Shown here: positions 43,198-52,054 of the stretch, piece after piece
How the letters are laid out: each line of letters opens with the position of its first letter
How positions within the stretch are numbered: the first letter of the stretch is position 1
Assembly (NCBI RefSeq): GCF_023015805.1
Contig: NZ_JALKBA010000009.1
Location: 62,001-126,000, forward strand
Source of the DNA: Cellulophaga sp. F20128
Lineage (GTDB): Bacteria; Bacteroidota; Bacteroidia; Flavobacteriales; Flavobacteriaceae
Length of the DNA stretch: 64,000 bases
Direction: 5' to 3'
Translations under genes and position numbers: made by a program
Notes under the pieces: model-generated
Told to the model about the DNA's origin: nothing
Seen by the model: the letters and a program-made list of their open reading frames with translations, nothing else
Databases searched by the model: none

Positions 43198-44574
43198 ATG
43201 GAAGAAAATATTATCGTTTTTCTAGGGCGCTTTCACCCTTTAATAGTTCATTTACCTATAGGATTTTTAATAATGGCAGCGCTACTTCAATTGTATGCCC
43301 TAAAAATTAAAAATAGGTCACTAAACTTAGACCACACCATTGCATACACCTTGTTTTGGGGCACTTTAGCATCCCTAGGAGCCATTGTAATTGGTTGGCT
43401 GCTTTCATTGCAAGGTGGGTATGATTCCAATTTATTGTTTTGGCATAAATGGGTTGGCATATTAGTTACGCTATTATCTCTTTTTGGATGGCTTTTAAAA
43501 ACAGAGCGAATCCGATTGCAAAAATCTGTTTTTTTTATAGTGCTTTTCTTTATCCTTGTATTAATCGGTGTCACTGGACATTTAGGAGGAAGTCTAACTC
43601 ATGGAGAAACATACCTAACGCATTATGCTCCTTCATTTATTAAAAACATAATTGATGGCAAAAATGAGAAAAAAAACATTGGGCTTAGTGATATTGATAC
43701 AGATTCCATAACAGTTTTCCCCCATATTATACAGCCCATCTTAGATTCCAAATGTGTTAGCTGCCATAGTGCCAGTAAAAAAGAAGGCGGGCTAGTTTTA
43801 ACGAATCATAAGGGGCTTATGGAAGGAGGAGAACACGGATCTATTATTGATATAAAAACACCACTAAAAAGTATTCTCATTAATAGAGTAACCTTACCTC
43901 TATCTAACAAAAAATTTATGCCTCCAAGAGGAAATTCATTAACTTTTGGAGAAATTCAAATTCTAGAATGGTGGATGAAAGCTGGGGCCGATAGCCTTTT
44001 AAAATTTTCAGATAGCGATGTATTGGATCCTAAAATGATACATATTTTAGACCGGGATTATCAATTGGATTACCGTCCAAAGCCCTTTTATGAAAAAGTT
44101 AAGGTGCCGAAGATAACTTCGGAAACATTACATACATTGCAAAAAAACAATTTTGGGGTGGACTTTATGGGCGAAGCCAGCAATATGATTTCTATTACTT
44201 TTAAGGAAAAATCGATAAGCAATGAACAGATTTCGAAACTGCTCTTGGCAAAAAATCAAATTACGTGGCTCAATTTAAGCGCGTGTAATTTAAGCGACCA
44301 ACAATTAAAACAAATAGCAAATTTAAAAAATTTAACACGATTGAATATAAATTCTAATCCCATTACCGACGAAGGTATTAAATCTATAACTCCCCTAAAA
44401 AACATAGCATCTCTAAATGTATACAATACTAAAATATCCAATGTGAGCCTGCCCATTCTAACGAAACATAAGGCTTTAAAATCACTGTATGTTTGGAAAA
44501 CTGGTATCACAACTACAGCTATAGATGAATTATCTAAGGATTATCCAAAAATTAGTTCTATTTCAGAACAATAG
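43198..44574 (+). CDS. DUF2231 membrane / cytochrome c / leucine-rich-repeat fusion
   Basis: A 458-residue protein with three parts. Residues 1-130 have four transmembrane helices with DUF2231-like histidines (GRFHPLIVHLPIGFLI, FWHKWVG, GHLGGSLTHG). Residues about 175-265 form a cytochrome-like domain with heme motif CVSCH (186-190) and SASKKEGGLVL; MPPRG supplies a methionine. Residues about 330-450 are leucine-rich repeats (WLNLSACNLSDQQLKQIANL, LTRLNINSNPITDEGI, ASLNVYNTKIS). It is third in the cassette after PSD1 and DUF1501 (20-base gap). It could be the membrane electron acceptor for the PSD1 cytochrome (inference). Confidence 0.85.
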   Translation: MEENIIVFLGRFHPLIVHLPIGFLIMAALLQLYALKIKNRSLNLDHTIAYTLFWGTLASLGAIVIGWLLSLQGGYDSNLLFWHKWVGILVTLLSLFGWLLKTERIRLQKSVFFIVLFFILVLIGVTGHLGGSLTHGETYLTHYAPSFIKNIIDGKNEKKNIGLSDIDTDSITVFPHIIQPILDSKCVSCHSASKKEGGLVLTNHKGLMEGGEHGSIIDIKTPLKSILINRVTLPLSNKKFMPPRGNSLTFGEIQILEWWMKAGADSLLKFSDSDVLDPKMIHILDRDYQLDYRPKPFYEKVKVPKITSETLHTLQKNNFGVDFMGEASNMISITFKEKSISNEQISKLLLAKNQITWLNLSACNLSDQQLKQIANLKNLTRLNINSNPITDEGIKSITPLKNIASLNVYNTKISNVSLPILTKHKALKSLYVWKTGITTTAIDELSKDYPKISSISEQ

Positions 44575-44685
44575 AGTCTTTTAGCCTTAAGTATAAAAAG
44601 GGGGAATTTGCAATCGCTAGTAAGCACAAATAGAATGCAATTAAAAAATAGACCAAGCCTATCCAAGGTACCAAATTTCAATTGT

Positions 44686-45720
44686 TTACCTATTGGAATG
44701 CATTCGTAATCCTGCCATTACCGGAAAATGATCGGATAATTTGATGTCATAATTTTTATGGGCAGTAATTTCAAACCTATGATCTGCTAAAATAAAATCG
44801 ATACGCACTGGATAATACCTAAAATTATATGTCCGTCCGTAGGATGTCCCTTTTACTTCAAACGTATCTTGCAAGTCACCTTTTACCGTTCTATACACAT
44901 TGGAGTATTGGTTATTATTAAAATCGCCACATACAATGGTACTATAGGATACTGTAGACCGATGCTTTTCAATTAATTGCGCTTGCTCCTGTTGCTTTAT
45001 AAAGGACTTTGTAATACGACCATATAGTTTAGAAGATTCTTCATTAGAAATGGTATTTAGCTCTGGAACAACCTTTAAAGACTCTAAATGTAAATTATAG
45101 ACCCTTAAGGTGTCCTTTTTGTATAAAATATCTGCATAACTAGTAATATTACTAGTATTCTTAAACGGAACTTCACCGGTACTTATTATTGGGTATTTCG
45201 AATAAATTGCCTGTACCGATTTTTTAACTTTGAAGTCTGGCGCAATAAACTGATATTTAAAGTTCTTTTTTAGCTGATTGTTTCTCGTTCTACTATACTC
45301 TTGGAAACAAATAATATCTGGATTTTCACTAATCACAAAATCTATAATCTGATCCCCAATTGTATTGTCCTTATTCCAGTTATTTACATTAAAACCTCTG
45401 GCATTATAACTCATAATCTTTAGATCATCAGTAGGTATGTTATCTTCCTCTAATTGAAACTTTAAGAAAGAATCTAATAGAAAATAGCCAAAAATCAACA
45501 CAATGGCCGAAAGAACTAGTCTTTTATTTCTTCGTATTATCCAATACAAACAAAATAAAATATTGGCTAGTACCAACAAGGGCACAGAAAGACTAAAAAT
45601 AGATAGAAACGGTATTGTTTTAACAGATACATAAGGTGCTAAAAAGGCCACACACAACAAGAAGGCAACAACGTAGTTAAAAACAAAAAGAACTTTATTT
45701 ATAAACGAAATATTTTTCAC
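44686..45720 (-). CDS. Endonuclease/exonuclease/phosphatase-family membrane protein
   Basis: A 344-residue protein with three N-terminal transmembrane helices (about 8-85) and an EEP (DNase I-like) catalytic domain. Motifs are LKIMSYNARGFNVNNW (Asn, metal site), IICFQEYS (catalytic Glu), VCGDFNNNQYSNVYR (Asp/Asn) and the closing LSDHFPVMA (Asp-His). The substrate may be a phosphodiester or a lipid phosphate and cannot be assigned. The start overlaps the rhomboid gene by 4 bases (ATGA), so it is the last member of the mutL-rhomboid-rhomboid operon, an order often seen in Flavobacteriia. Confidence 0.88.
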   Translation of the reverse strand: MKNISFINKVLFVFNYVVAFLLCVAFLAPYVSVKTIPFLSIFSLSVPLLVLANILFCLYWIIRRNKRLVLSAIVLIFGYFLLDSFLKFQLEEDNIPTDDLKIMSYNARGFNVNNWNKDNTIGDQIIDFVISENPDIICFQEYSRTRNNQLKKNFKYQFIAPDFKVKKSVQAIYSKYPIISTGEVPFKNTSNITSYADILYKKDTLRVYNLHLESLKVVPELNTISNEESSKLYGRITKSFIKQQEQAQLIEKHRSTVSYSTIVCGDFNNNQYSNVYRTVKGDLQDTFEVKGTSYGRTYNFRYYPVRIDFILADHRFEITAHKNYDIKLSDHFPVMAGLRMHSNR

Positions 45721-46589
45721 TGATCTCCCTTCCCTGCAATGAATAAAAAGTCCTTTTCTTCTTTGGTTAAACTCTCATAACCAGATTTACTAATTTTATC
45801 TAAAATGGCATCAATTTTATGCTGCTTTTCAGCCTTTTTGCGATCCGTTTTTCCAGACACATTAGATTTGGGTGTTTTGCTGCGATAAACTGTTTTCATA
45901 GGGGCTTTTTTCTCTTTGGTAAACAATTGAACAAGGCTATCTGTAAATGATCCAAATCCCGCACCAATATCTTTACCCTTTAGCAATTGTTTGGCATAAG
46001 CATAACCTAATACAGCACCACCCAAATGCGCTAATATTCCTCCGACATTCTGACCTGTAGATAAACGGAATAAATCCATTAGCACTACGATTGCTCCAAT
46101 ATGCCACAGTTTTAAATCTACGATTAAAACCCGCACTGTTTGGTTGGGTAAATAGGCGCATACAAAAATAAGTATAGCAGTTACACCGGCAGAAGCACCT
46201 ATTAAGGCGGCATTAATATCTATAAGTGCTGGAAATACATTGTAGCCTATCAGAAACAATAATCCGCCAGCTATAACTCCCAAAAAGTAAACATTTAGAA
46301 ATCTTTTGCCGTTAAATAAGTTTAAAAAGGTCTTTCCAAAAAAGTAAAGCATTAACATGTTCCAGAAAATATGTCCAAAGCCACTATGAAAAAAGGAATA
46401 GGTAATTAGTGACCATGGTTGGGTAATAAAAGCGAAAAAGTCTTTGGGCAATTCAAACCAGGTTACTAGGCCGGGCCATCTAAAAAGTACTGTAACAATT
46501 GATGACACTAAAAAAATAGCAACATTTACTGCTATTAATTTTTCAGCAACATTTAACCGTTGAAATTGATATTTTAAAGTTCCACTCAT
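45717..46589 (-). CDS. Rhomboid-family intramembrane protease with DUF6576 tail
   Basis: A 290-residue protein with about six transmembrane helices. The catalytic serine is in GASAGVTAIL (about 135-144), the histidine in GGILAHLGGAVLGYAYA (about 177-193), and the amphipathic entry motif in FHSGFGHIFWNMLMLYFFG (about 67-85). A C-terminal cytosolic tail ends with DAILDKISKSGYESLTKEEK, the DUF6576 motif found on Bacteroidota rhomboids. It follows another rhomboid by one base and overlaps the EEP gene by 4. Substrates are unknown. Confidence 0.93.
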   Translation of the reverse strand: MSGTLKYQFQRLNVAEKLIAVNVAIFLVSSIVTVLFRWPGLVTWFELPKDFFAFITQPWSLITYSFFHSGFGHIFWNMLMLYFFGKTFLNLFNGKRFLNVYFLGVIAGGLLFLIGYNVFPALIDINAALIGASAGVTAILIFVCAYLPNQTVRVLIVDLKLWHIGAIVVLMDLFRLSTGQNVGGILAHLGGAVLGYAYAKQLLKGKDIGAGFGSFTDSLVQLFTKEKKAPMKTVYRSKTPKSNVSGKTDRKKAEKQHKIDAILDKISKSGYESLTKEEKDFLFIAGKGDQ

Positions 46590-46590
46590 A

Positions 46591-47334
46591 CTAATTCCAA
46601 CGATTATTATTAAACTGATTTTTTTTCCAATACCACATCATTATAAAGCCAAACAATGCACCACCCACGTGTGCAAAATGGGCTATACCCCCACCAAACA
46701 ATGAATAACCTGTTACTCCAGAAAATAAATCCAATCCAATTAAAACTGGAATAAAATATTTTGCTTTTATAGGAATTGGTAAAAATATCATCATTAATTC
46801 GGCATTCGGGAACGACATCCCAAAAGCGACCAAAACGCCATAAATGGCACCAGAAGCACCTACCGCCGGTGTGTTATATGCCCCCAAAAAGTTATCAATT
46901 GTACTTTTAGATGCCATATTGTACCAATCTGGCATGTATTTCCCCTCAGAAATTACCCTTATAATTTGTTCCTTGGGAATGCCCGAATCTACTATGGCAT
47001 TTAATCCTTCATTAAAATAATAATAGTTAACTCCTGTGTGAATAAATGCTGCACCCAGACCTGCAGAAAAATAGAAAAATAAAAACTTTTTCTTTCCCCA
47101 CATTTGTTCTAAGGGTGTTCCAAAGGCATACAAGGCATACATATTAAAAGCAATATGCATAAACCCGCCATGCATAAACATGTGAGACACAATTTGCCAC
47201 AGCTGAAAATTTTCATTTTTAGGAAACCACAATGAAAACCACTGGTACATTTGGTCGCCCATAGTTTGGGTAGCCAAGAAAAAAATCACATTTATTATGA
47301 TTATATGTTTTACTGTATCTGTTAATCTACCCAT
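46591..47334 (-). CDS. Rhomboid-family intramembrane protease
   Basis: A 247-residue protein with six transmembrane helices. The active site is serine in AVGASGAIYGVLVAFG (about 157-172) and histidine in GGGIAHFAHVGGALFGF (about 217-233); MHGGFMHIAFNMYALYAFG supplies the conserved His/Asn segment. It begins directly at the mutL stop (no gap) and is followed after one base by the second, longer rhomboid. Two adjacent rhomboids in one operon suggest different substrates or a working pair (inference). Confidence 0.93.
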   Translation of the reverse strand: MGRLTDTVKHIIIINVIFFLATQTMGDQMYQWFSLWFPKNENFQLWQIVSHMFMHGGFMHIAFNMYALYAFGTPLEQMWGKKKFLFFYFSAGLGAAFIHTGVNYYYFNEGLNAIVDSGIPKEQIIRVISEGKYMPDWYNMASKSTIDNFLGAYNTPAVGASGAIYGVLVAFGMSFPNAELMMIFLPIPIKAKYFIPVLIGLDLFSGVTGYSLFGGGIAHFAHVGGALFGFIMMWYWKKNQFNNNRWN

Positions 47335-49203
47335 TTATATAAACTTTTTATCAATATCATTCTCTGTAATGGTAATGTAAATTGGCTTGTTAAACGGACT
47401 TAAAATAGATTCCGTACACGCAAATAAATCGTTTACCAGAGCAGCCTGTGATATAACATCTAATACATCCCCAGTTTTAACGGCTAATGATTTACACAGG
47501 GCCTTGCTTAACACATCTGCCTGCGAAAATCCATCACCCCCAACATTCTGTTGACAATCTGCCATTAATTCATCAAAAATAGAAACAACTTCGGCTTCTG
47601 CTACCAACGGCGGCACTCCATTTATCTCAACCATTGCAGTGCTTATTTCTCCAAAAACAAATCCCATAGTGCTTAAATTATCTTTTATTTCTTCAAGGAT
47701 TGCTATTTCTGAGGAAGAAAATGACAGTTGAATAGGGAAAAGCAATTGCTGACTCACCCCTTCATTTAACGTAACACTTCTCAAAAATCTCTCATATAAT
47801 ACACGCTGGTGTGCCCTACCTTGGTCTATCACAACCATACCCGATTTTATAGTGGTAATAATATATTTTCGTCTCAGTTGAAACGTTATTGCCGCAGCAT
47901 CTAAATTCCCTTTTTCATCCTCAAAAATTGAACCTGTACTTACATCCGATTCAAAACTAAGGCCATCAAAATTTGGCATCCCACTTACTTCTGGCGTATT
48001 TTCCACATACAAACCTTCCCAACTTTGGGAGCTCTGTTTTTTATAGTTTGGTACCCCGCTATTTTGCCGAGATCTTGAGACATCTAATTTCTCATCTGCA
48101 AACGGATTAAACGAAGCATCGACCTCAACTTTAGGAATTACGGCACTTTTATTGCGATAATCATAAGGAGTTTCTAAATTATTGTCGTGTTCAAAATCCA
48201 ATGTAGGGGCAACATTAAACTGACCCAAACTATGCTTTATGGTAGACCTTAAAATAGCGTATAAGGTTTGTTCATCATCAAATTTAATCTCCGTTTTAGT
48301 AGGGTGAATATTGATATCTATTGATGCCGGATCTACGGCTAAGGTTAAAAAATAACCTGGGTGAGCACCAGGCTTTATCAAACCTTCAAAAGCAGCCAAT
48401 ACAGCATGATGCAAATACGGACTCTTAACAAACCTATTGTTTACAAAAAAATATTGCTCTCCCCTGCTCTTCTTAGCAAATTCTGGCTTTGTAATAAAAC
48501 CAGAAATAGTAACCACCTGTGTTTCTTCCTCTACAGGAACGAGTTTTTCATTGGTCTTTTTACCAAAAATATTTACAATACGGTGTCTAAAATTGGAACT
48601 TGGTAAATTAAACAACTCATTTCCATTATTGTAATAGTGAAATGCTACGGCCGGATGCGCCAAGGACACTCTATGAAACTCGTCTGTTATATGACGTAAT
48701 TCTACAGAATCGGACTTTAAAAAATTTCTTCGTGCCGGAATATTAAAGAACAAGTGCTTTACAGCAATAGAAGTACCTTTTGGAGTGACTACTACTTCTT
48801 GTGAAATAATGGTACTCCCTTCTATATGTATTGCTGTACCTACTTCTTCATCTTCCGTTTTTGTTTGCAGTTCTACATGGGCAATTGCCGCAATAGAAGC
48901 CAAGGCTTCTCCACGGAACCCTTTTGTATTTAAATTAAATAAATCTTCAGCACTTTGAATTTTAGAGGTAGCATGGCGTTCAAAACTTAAACGGGCATCT
49001 GTGGTACTCATACCAACACCATTATCTACAACCTGTATCAATATTTTACCGCCGCCTTTTACAATTAACTTAATTCTTGTGGCTCCGGCATCTATTGCAT
49101 TTTCTAGCAATTCTTTTACCACAGATGCTGGTCGCTGAACAACTTCGCCCGCTGCTATTTGATTGGCAACGTGATCTGGTAAAAGTTTAATAATATCTGC
49201 CAT
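47335..49203 (-). CDS. mutL: DNA mismatch repair protein MutL
   Basis: A 622-residue GHKL ATPase that links MutS to downstream repair. ATPase motifs are ELLENAIDAGATRIKL (about 31-46), VDNGVGM (about 60-66), TKGFRGEALASIAAI (about 92-106) and the GTSIAVKHLFFNIPARRNFL loop. The C-terminal dimer region has VIDQGRAHQRVLYERF where endonuclease-type MutL proteins have DQHA(x)2E(x)4E; the His, Ala and first Glu are replaced (Gly, Arg, Gln). So it is probably not a nicking enzyme of the usual type. It is the second gene of the operon from 49487, with its start adjoining the preceding stop. Confidence 0.95.
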   Translation of the reverse strand: MADIIKLLPDHVANQIAAGEVVQRPASVVKELLENAIDAGATRIKLIVKGGGKILIQVVDNGVGMSTTDARLSFERHATSKIQSAEDLFNLNTKGFRGEALASIAAIAHVELQTKTEDEEVGTAIHIEGSTIISQEVVVTPKGTSIAVKHLFFNIPARRNFLKSDSVELRHITDEFHRVSLAHPAVAFHYYNNGNELFNLPSSNFRHRIVNIFGKKTNEKLVPVEEETQVVTISGFITKPEFAKKSRGEQYFFVNNRFVKSPYLHHAVLAAFEGLIKPGAHPGYFLTLAVDPASIDINIHPTKTEIKFDDEQTLYAILRSTIKHSLGQFNVAPTLDFEHDNNLETPYDYRNKSAVIPKVEVDASFNPFADEKLDVSRSRQNSGVPNYKKQSSQSWEGLYVENTPEVSGMPNFDGLSFESDVSTGSIFEDEKGNLDAAAITFQLRRKYIITTIKSGMVVIDQGRAHQRVLYERFLRSVTLNEGVSQQLLFPIQLSFSSSEIAILEEIKDNLSTMGFVFGEISTAMVEINGVPPLVAEAEVVSIFDELMADCQQNVGGDGFSQADVLSKALCKSLAVKTGDVLDVISQAALVNDLFACTESILSPFNKPIYITITENDIDKKFI

Positions 49204-49487
49204 TACTTTTTTATGGAGAATATTGATAGATCAAAATCTATTATATAAAGGAAAGCCAAAACCAAAATAGTTAAAATAATAACCATTCTAATCTTTACAT
49301 TTTTATCACCTTTTTTTCGCAAATCAGAAATAGCATTTCCAAACTTGCCCTTTATTCCTTGCTTTGGGCCAACAGTAGAACGGTACTTATCTAATTTATG
49401 TTCAATTTTATACGGATTTCCTTCCCCCTTATCATCAAAGTAACGAGGTGAATAATTATATGATTTGTTCTGACGTAATTTTCCCAT
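49203..49487 (-). CDS. Small membrane protein upstream of mutL
   Basis: A 94-residue protein, basic and hydrophilic up to about residue 66 (NYSPRYFDDKGEGNP, GPKQGIKGKFGNAISDLRKK), then one transmembrane helix (about 67-87) and a short tail. Homologues between mutL and ribH in Flavobacteriia are often labelled riboflavin synthase subunit beta, but nothing in the sequence resembles that enzyme; the label seems carried over from the neighbouring ribH. It overlaps mutL by one base and has a perfect TAnnTTTG box 13 bases before its start, so it heads the mutL operon. Confidence 0.75.
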   Translation of the reverse strand: MGKLRQNKSYNYSPRYFDDKGEGNPYKIEHKLDKYRSTVGPKQGIKGKFGNAISDLRKKGDKNVKIRMVIILTILVLAFLYIIDFDLSIFSIKK

Positions 49488-49500
49488 AATGCTAGAATAC

Positions 49501-49508
49501 CAAAGGTA
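49501..49508 (-). promoter_or_regulatory. -7 box of the mutL operon
   Basis: On the minus strand this reads TACCTTTG, an exact TAnnTTTG match, 13 bases before the start of the 94-residue gene. No -33 TTG at consensus spacing was found. With the ribH terminator just upstream, it marks a new transcription unit. Confidence 0.4.
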
Positions 49509-49527
49509 CTTAAAATCAAAAATAATA

Positions 49528-49542
49528 GCACAGATACTGTGC
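49528..49542 (-). terminator. Short hairpin terminator after ribH
   Basis: GCACAG-ATA-CTGTGC is a perfect 6-bp stem with a 3-base loop. On the minus strand it is followed by TATTATTTTTGATTTT. It lies 55 bases past the ribH stop. The stem is short, so termination may be partial. Confidence 0.5.
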
Positions 49543-49596
49543 CAAAATTTGTTAACAAGTCATTTCGTCAAGTTTAAAAAAAGAAATAGAAAAGTA

Positions 49597-50079
49597 CTAG
49601 TTACCTAAAGTTGCCATTTTTATGGCGGCTATGGCCGCTTCAGCCCCTTTATTTCCATGAATTCCTCCACTTCTATCTATAGCTTGCTGCAGTGTATTGT
49701 CTGTTAACACACAAAATATAACCGGGGTATCTGTTTGTACATTAAGGTCTTTAATGCCTTGTGCAGTTGCACTACAAACAAAATCAAAATGTTTTGTTTC
49801 TCCCTGAATTACACTTCCTATGGCTATAATGGCATCCACAGGTTGGGTAGCTATCATTTTTTTACTTCCGTGAATAAGCTCAAAACTACCAGGAACATTC
49901 CAACGAATAATGTTTTCTTTGAGAGCGCCACAATCTAGCAATGCAGCTAGCGCTCCATTAAAAAGTCCTTCTGTTATAGTTGTGTTCCATTCAGAAACAA
50001 CAATCCCAAATCGAATGTTTTTCGCATTTGGGATTGTTGCCTTATCGTAAGCCGATAAATTTTTAGTAGCCGTAGCCAT
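49597..50079 (-). CDS. ribH: 6,7-dimethyl-8-ribityllumazine synthase
   Basis: A 160-residue enzyme that condenses 5-amino-6-ribitylaminouracil with 3,4-dihydroxybutanone phosphate in riboflavin synthesis; it forms large capsid-like or pentameric assemblies. Signature parts are VVSEWNTTITEGLFNGAL (about 27-44), WNVPGSFELI (about 60-69), the GSVIQGETKHFDFVC loop (about 87-101, catalytic His) and FCVLTDNTLQQAIDRSGG. The length is normal. It follows the TPR gene by 5 bases and ends with a short hairpin. Confidence 0.96.
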   Translation of the reverse strand: MATATKNLSAYDKATIPNAKNIRFGIVVSEWNTTITEGLFNGALAALLDCGALKENIIRWNVPGSFELIHGSKKMIATQPVDAIIAIGSVIQGETKHFDFVCSATAQGIKDLNVQTDTPVIFCVLTDNTLQQAIDRSGGIHGNKGAEAAIAAIKMATLGN

Positions 50080-50084
50080 ACTAT

Positions 50085-50849
50085 TTATTGTTTTGCTTTT
50101 CCTATGAACACATCAATTGTTGAAGCTTCTTGCGAAGAAGGATAGTCATCCTTTATTCTTTGGAAGAATTTTAAAGCTTTTGCATTTTCACCTAATTCTA
50201 AAGCGGCAACACCAGCCTTATGTAAAAATCTAGGTGTTGTAAACCCGTTTTCGCCTTGTGAAATTGCTTTTTCATAATAACCCAAAGCATCTTTAGTCTG
50301 GTTCAATTGCATAAATGCATCTCCAATACCTCCTTTAGCCAAAGCACCTAAAGTAACATTGTCTGAACTAAAATCTTCCAAATGATTTATGGCTTCTTGG
50401 TAGTTTTTCATATTTAAATACGCCATACCAGCAGAATAACTTGCCAAATTAGCCGTTTTCGTTCCTTTATACTCTTGTATGATGTCTAAAAAACCGTATT
50501 TACCTTCTGAACCGTTTAAGGCTAGATTGAATAAAGAATCTTTATTTACAGCCGCATTGTTCAATGCCTCATCAAAATATTGTTGTGGATAATACATTTC
50601 ATTGTTTGCCGCTTCCGTCTTTGGATTTTGTACAAAACTAACATATGCCAAATACCCTAAAACACCAATAGCTATAACACCTATAACACCTAAAATGGCT
50701 TTTTGGTTACCTGCTACCCATTCCTCCGTTTTGGATGCTCCTTCATCTAAAGTGTTAAAAACCTCAGCAGTTGTACTCTCCTGTTCCTGTAGTTCTACTT
50801 CCTCTTCTTTCGTCTTTGGTTTGTAACCGCGCTTTTTATATGTAGCCAT
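50085..50849 (-). CDS. Membrane-anchored tetratricopeptide repeat protein
   Basis: A 254-residue protein. An acidic and basic cytoplasmic head (GYKPKTKEEEVELQEQESTT) precedes one transmembrane helix (about 51-71, LGVIGVIAIGVLGYLAYVSF). The rest is periplasmic TPR helices (SYSAGMAYLNMKNYQEAINH, GDAFMQLNQTKDALGYYEKA, AGVAALELGENAKALKFFQR). The layout resembles YfgM-like ancillary proteins of the secretion machinery, but the assignment is only structural. It precedes ribH by 5 bases. A TAnnTTTG box (50870-50877) lies 20 bases upstream. Confidence 0.85.
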   Translation of the reverse strand: MATYKKRGYKPKTKEEEVELQEQESTTAEVFNTLDEGASKTEEWVAGNQKAILGVIGVIAIGVLGYLAYVSFVQNPKTEAANNEMYYPQQYFDEALNNAAVNKDSLFNLALNGSEGKYGFLDIIQEYKGTKTANLASYSAGMAYLNMKNYQEAINHLEDFSSDNVTLGALAKGGIGDAFMQLNQTKDALGYYEKAISQGENGFTTPRFLHKAGVAALELGENAKALKFFQRIKDDYPSSQEASTIDVFIGKAKQ

Positions 50850-50869
50850 AGTTCATTTTATTAATCGCG

Positions 50870-50877
50870 CAAAAATA
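50870..50877 (-). promoter_or_regulatory. -7 box of the TPR-ribH operon
   Basis: On the minus strand this reads TATTTTTG, an exact TAnnTTTG match, 20 bases before the TPR gene's start codon. No clear -33 element was found. Confidence 0.4.
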
Positions 50878-50973
50878 AAGTTTTTATTGAAATTTAAAAC
50901 CTTATTTATTCGTTATTTTTCAATAATTTGCGTCTTCTCTTAAATTTCAAAAATAAAACCTGCTATAAACCGA

Positions 50974-52053
50974 ATGTTTCTAAAGAAATTATCACTTTTA
51001 AATTACAAAAATTTTGATTCACAAGAATTTGATTTCGACGCTAAAATAAACTGTATTGTCGGGAATAACGGCATAGGAAAAACCAATATTCTAGATGCTA
51101 TTTACCACCTTTCTTTTGGCAAAAGTTACTTTAATCCCATAGCGACTCAAAACATAAAACACGGCGAAGATTTTTTCGTCGTAGAGGGGCATTTTCAAAA
51201 AGAAGATAGGGATGAAAAAGTTGTGTGCAGCCTAAAAAGAGGAATGAAAAAAATAATTAAGCGAAATGGCAAAGCTTATGACAAATTTTCTGATCATATT
51301 GGTTTTTTACCTTTGGTTATTATTTCTCCTGCAGATAGAGATCTTATTTTAGAAGGGAGTGACACCCGAAGGAAATTTATTGACGGAGTCATTTCACAAT
51401 CTAACAAAGGATACCTACAAGCGCTATTAAAGTACAACAAAGTATTGCTACAGCGAAATTCACTATTAAAATATTTTGCCCTTAACCATACCTTTGACAA
51501 GACCACTTTAAGTGTGTACAATGAGCAATTGCAGGAATACGGGAGTATTATTCACAAAGAACGGCTTGCCTTCTTAGAAACGTTTATTCCAATTTTTAAA
51601 GAGCAATACACGGCCATTTCTGACGCCAAGGAAGAGGTAGGCATTACCTACAATAGCACCTTATTAGAAAAAAATATGCTGCAACTCCTAGAAGAAAGTT
51701 TAGACAAGGATAGGGCTGTACAATACACAAGTGTAGGAACGCACAAAGATGACTTATCGTTTGAAATTGATGAATACCCCGTTAAAAAGTTTGGTAGTCA
51801 AGGACAGCAGAAATCTTTTTTAATAGCCTTAAAGCTTGCCCAATTTAACTTTATTAAAGCACAGGCAAAAACCACACCCATTCTACTTTTAGATGATATT
51901 TTTGATAAATTAGACGAAAACAGGGTCTCACAAATTGTATCTTTAGTAGATAATGAGAATTACGGTCAGATATTTATTAGCGATACCCACGCAGACCGAA
52001 CTGAAAACATTGTAAAAAACATACATCAGACTTATAAAATATTCAAATTATAA
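50974..52053 (+). CDS. recF: DNA replication/repair protein RecF
   Basis: A 359-residue SMC-like ATPase that loads RecA at gaps. It starts [20 protein letters not shown], with Walker [21 protein letters not shown] (about 30-49), [15 protein letters not shown], the signature-like [20 protein letters not shown] (about 270-289) and Walker [18 protein letters not shown] (about 299-315). It is divergent from the TPR gene and leads a run of three plus-strand genes. The gene for DciA-like DUF721 follows two genes later, as in many Bacteroidota. Confidence 0.95.
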   Translation: MFLKKLSLLNYKNFDSQEFDFDAKINCIVGNNGIGKTNILDAIYHLSFGKSYFNPIATQNIKHGEDFFVVEGHFQKEDRDEKVVCSLKRGMKKIIKRNGKAYDKFSDHIGFLPLVIISPADRDLILEGSDTRRKFIDGVISQSNKGYLQALLKYNKVLLQRNSLLKYFALNHTFDKTTLSVYNEQLQEYGSIIHKERLAFLETFIPIFKEQYTAISDAKEEVGITYNSTLLEKNMLQLLEESLDKDRAVQYTSVGTHKDDLSFEIDEYPVKKFGSQGQQKSFLIALKLAQFNFIKAQAKTTPILLLDDIFDKLDENRVSQIVSLVDNENYGQIFISDTHADRTENIVKNIHQTYKIFKL

Positions 52054-52054
52054 A

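Noticed and set aside
46665-46680. CACGTG inside the rhomboid gene as a parS site
   Set aside because: Only the 6-base core matches; it lies in coding sequence about 14 kb from parAB and lacks the flanking palindrome arms.
49203-49487. Riboflavin synthase subunit beta as a product name
   Set aside because: The protein is a small single-pass membrane protein; the name appears to come from the neighbouring ribH.
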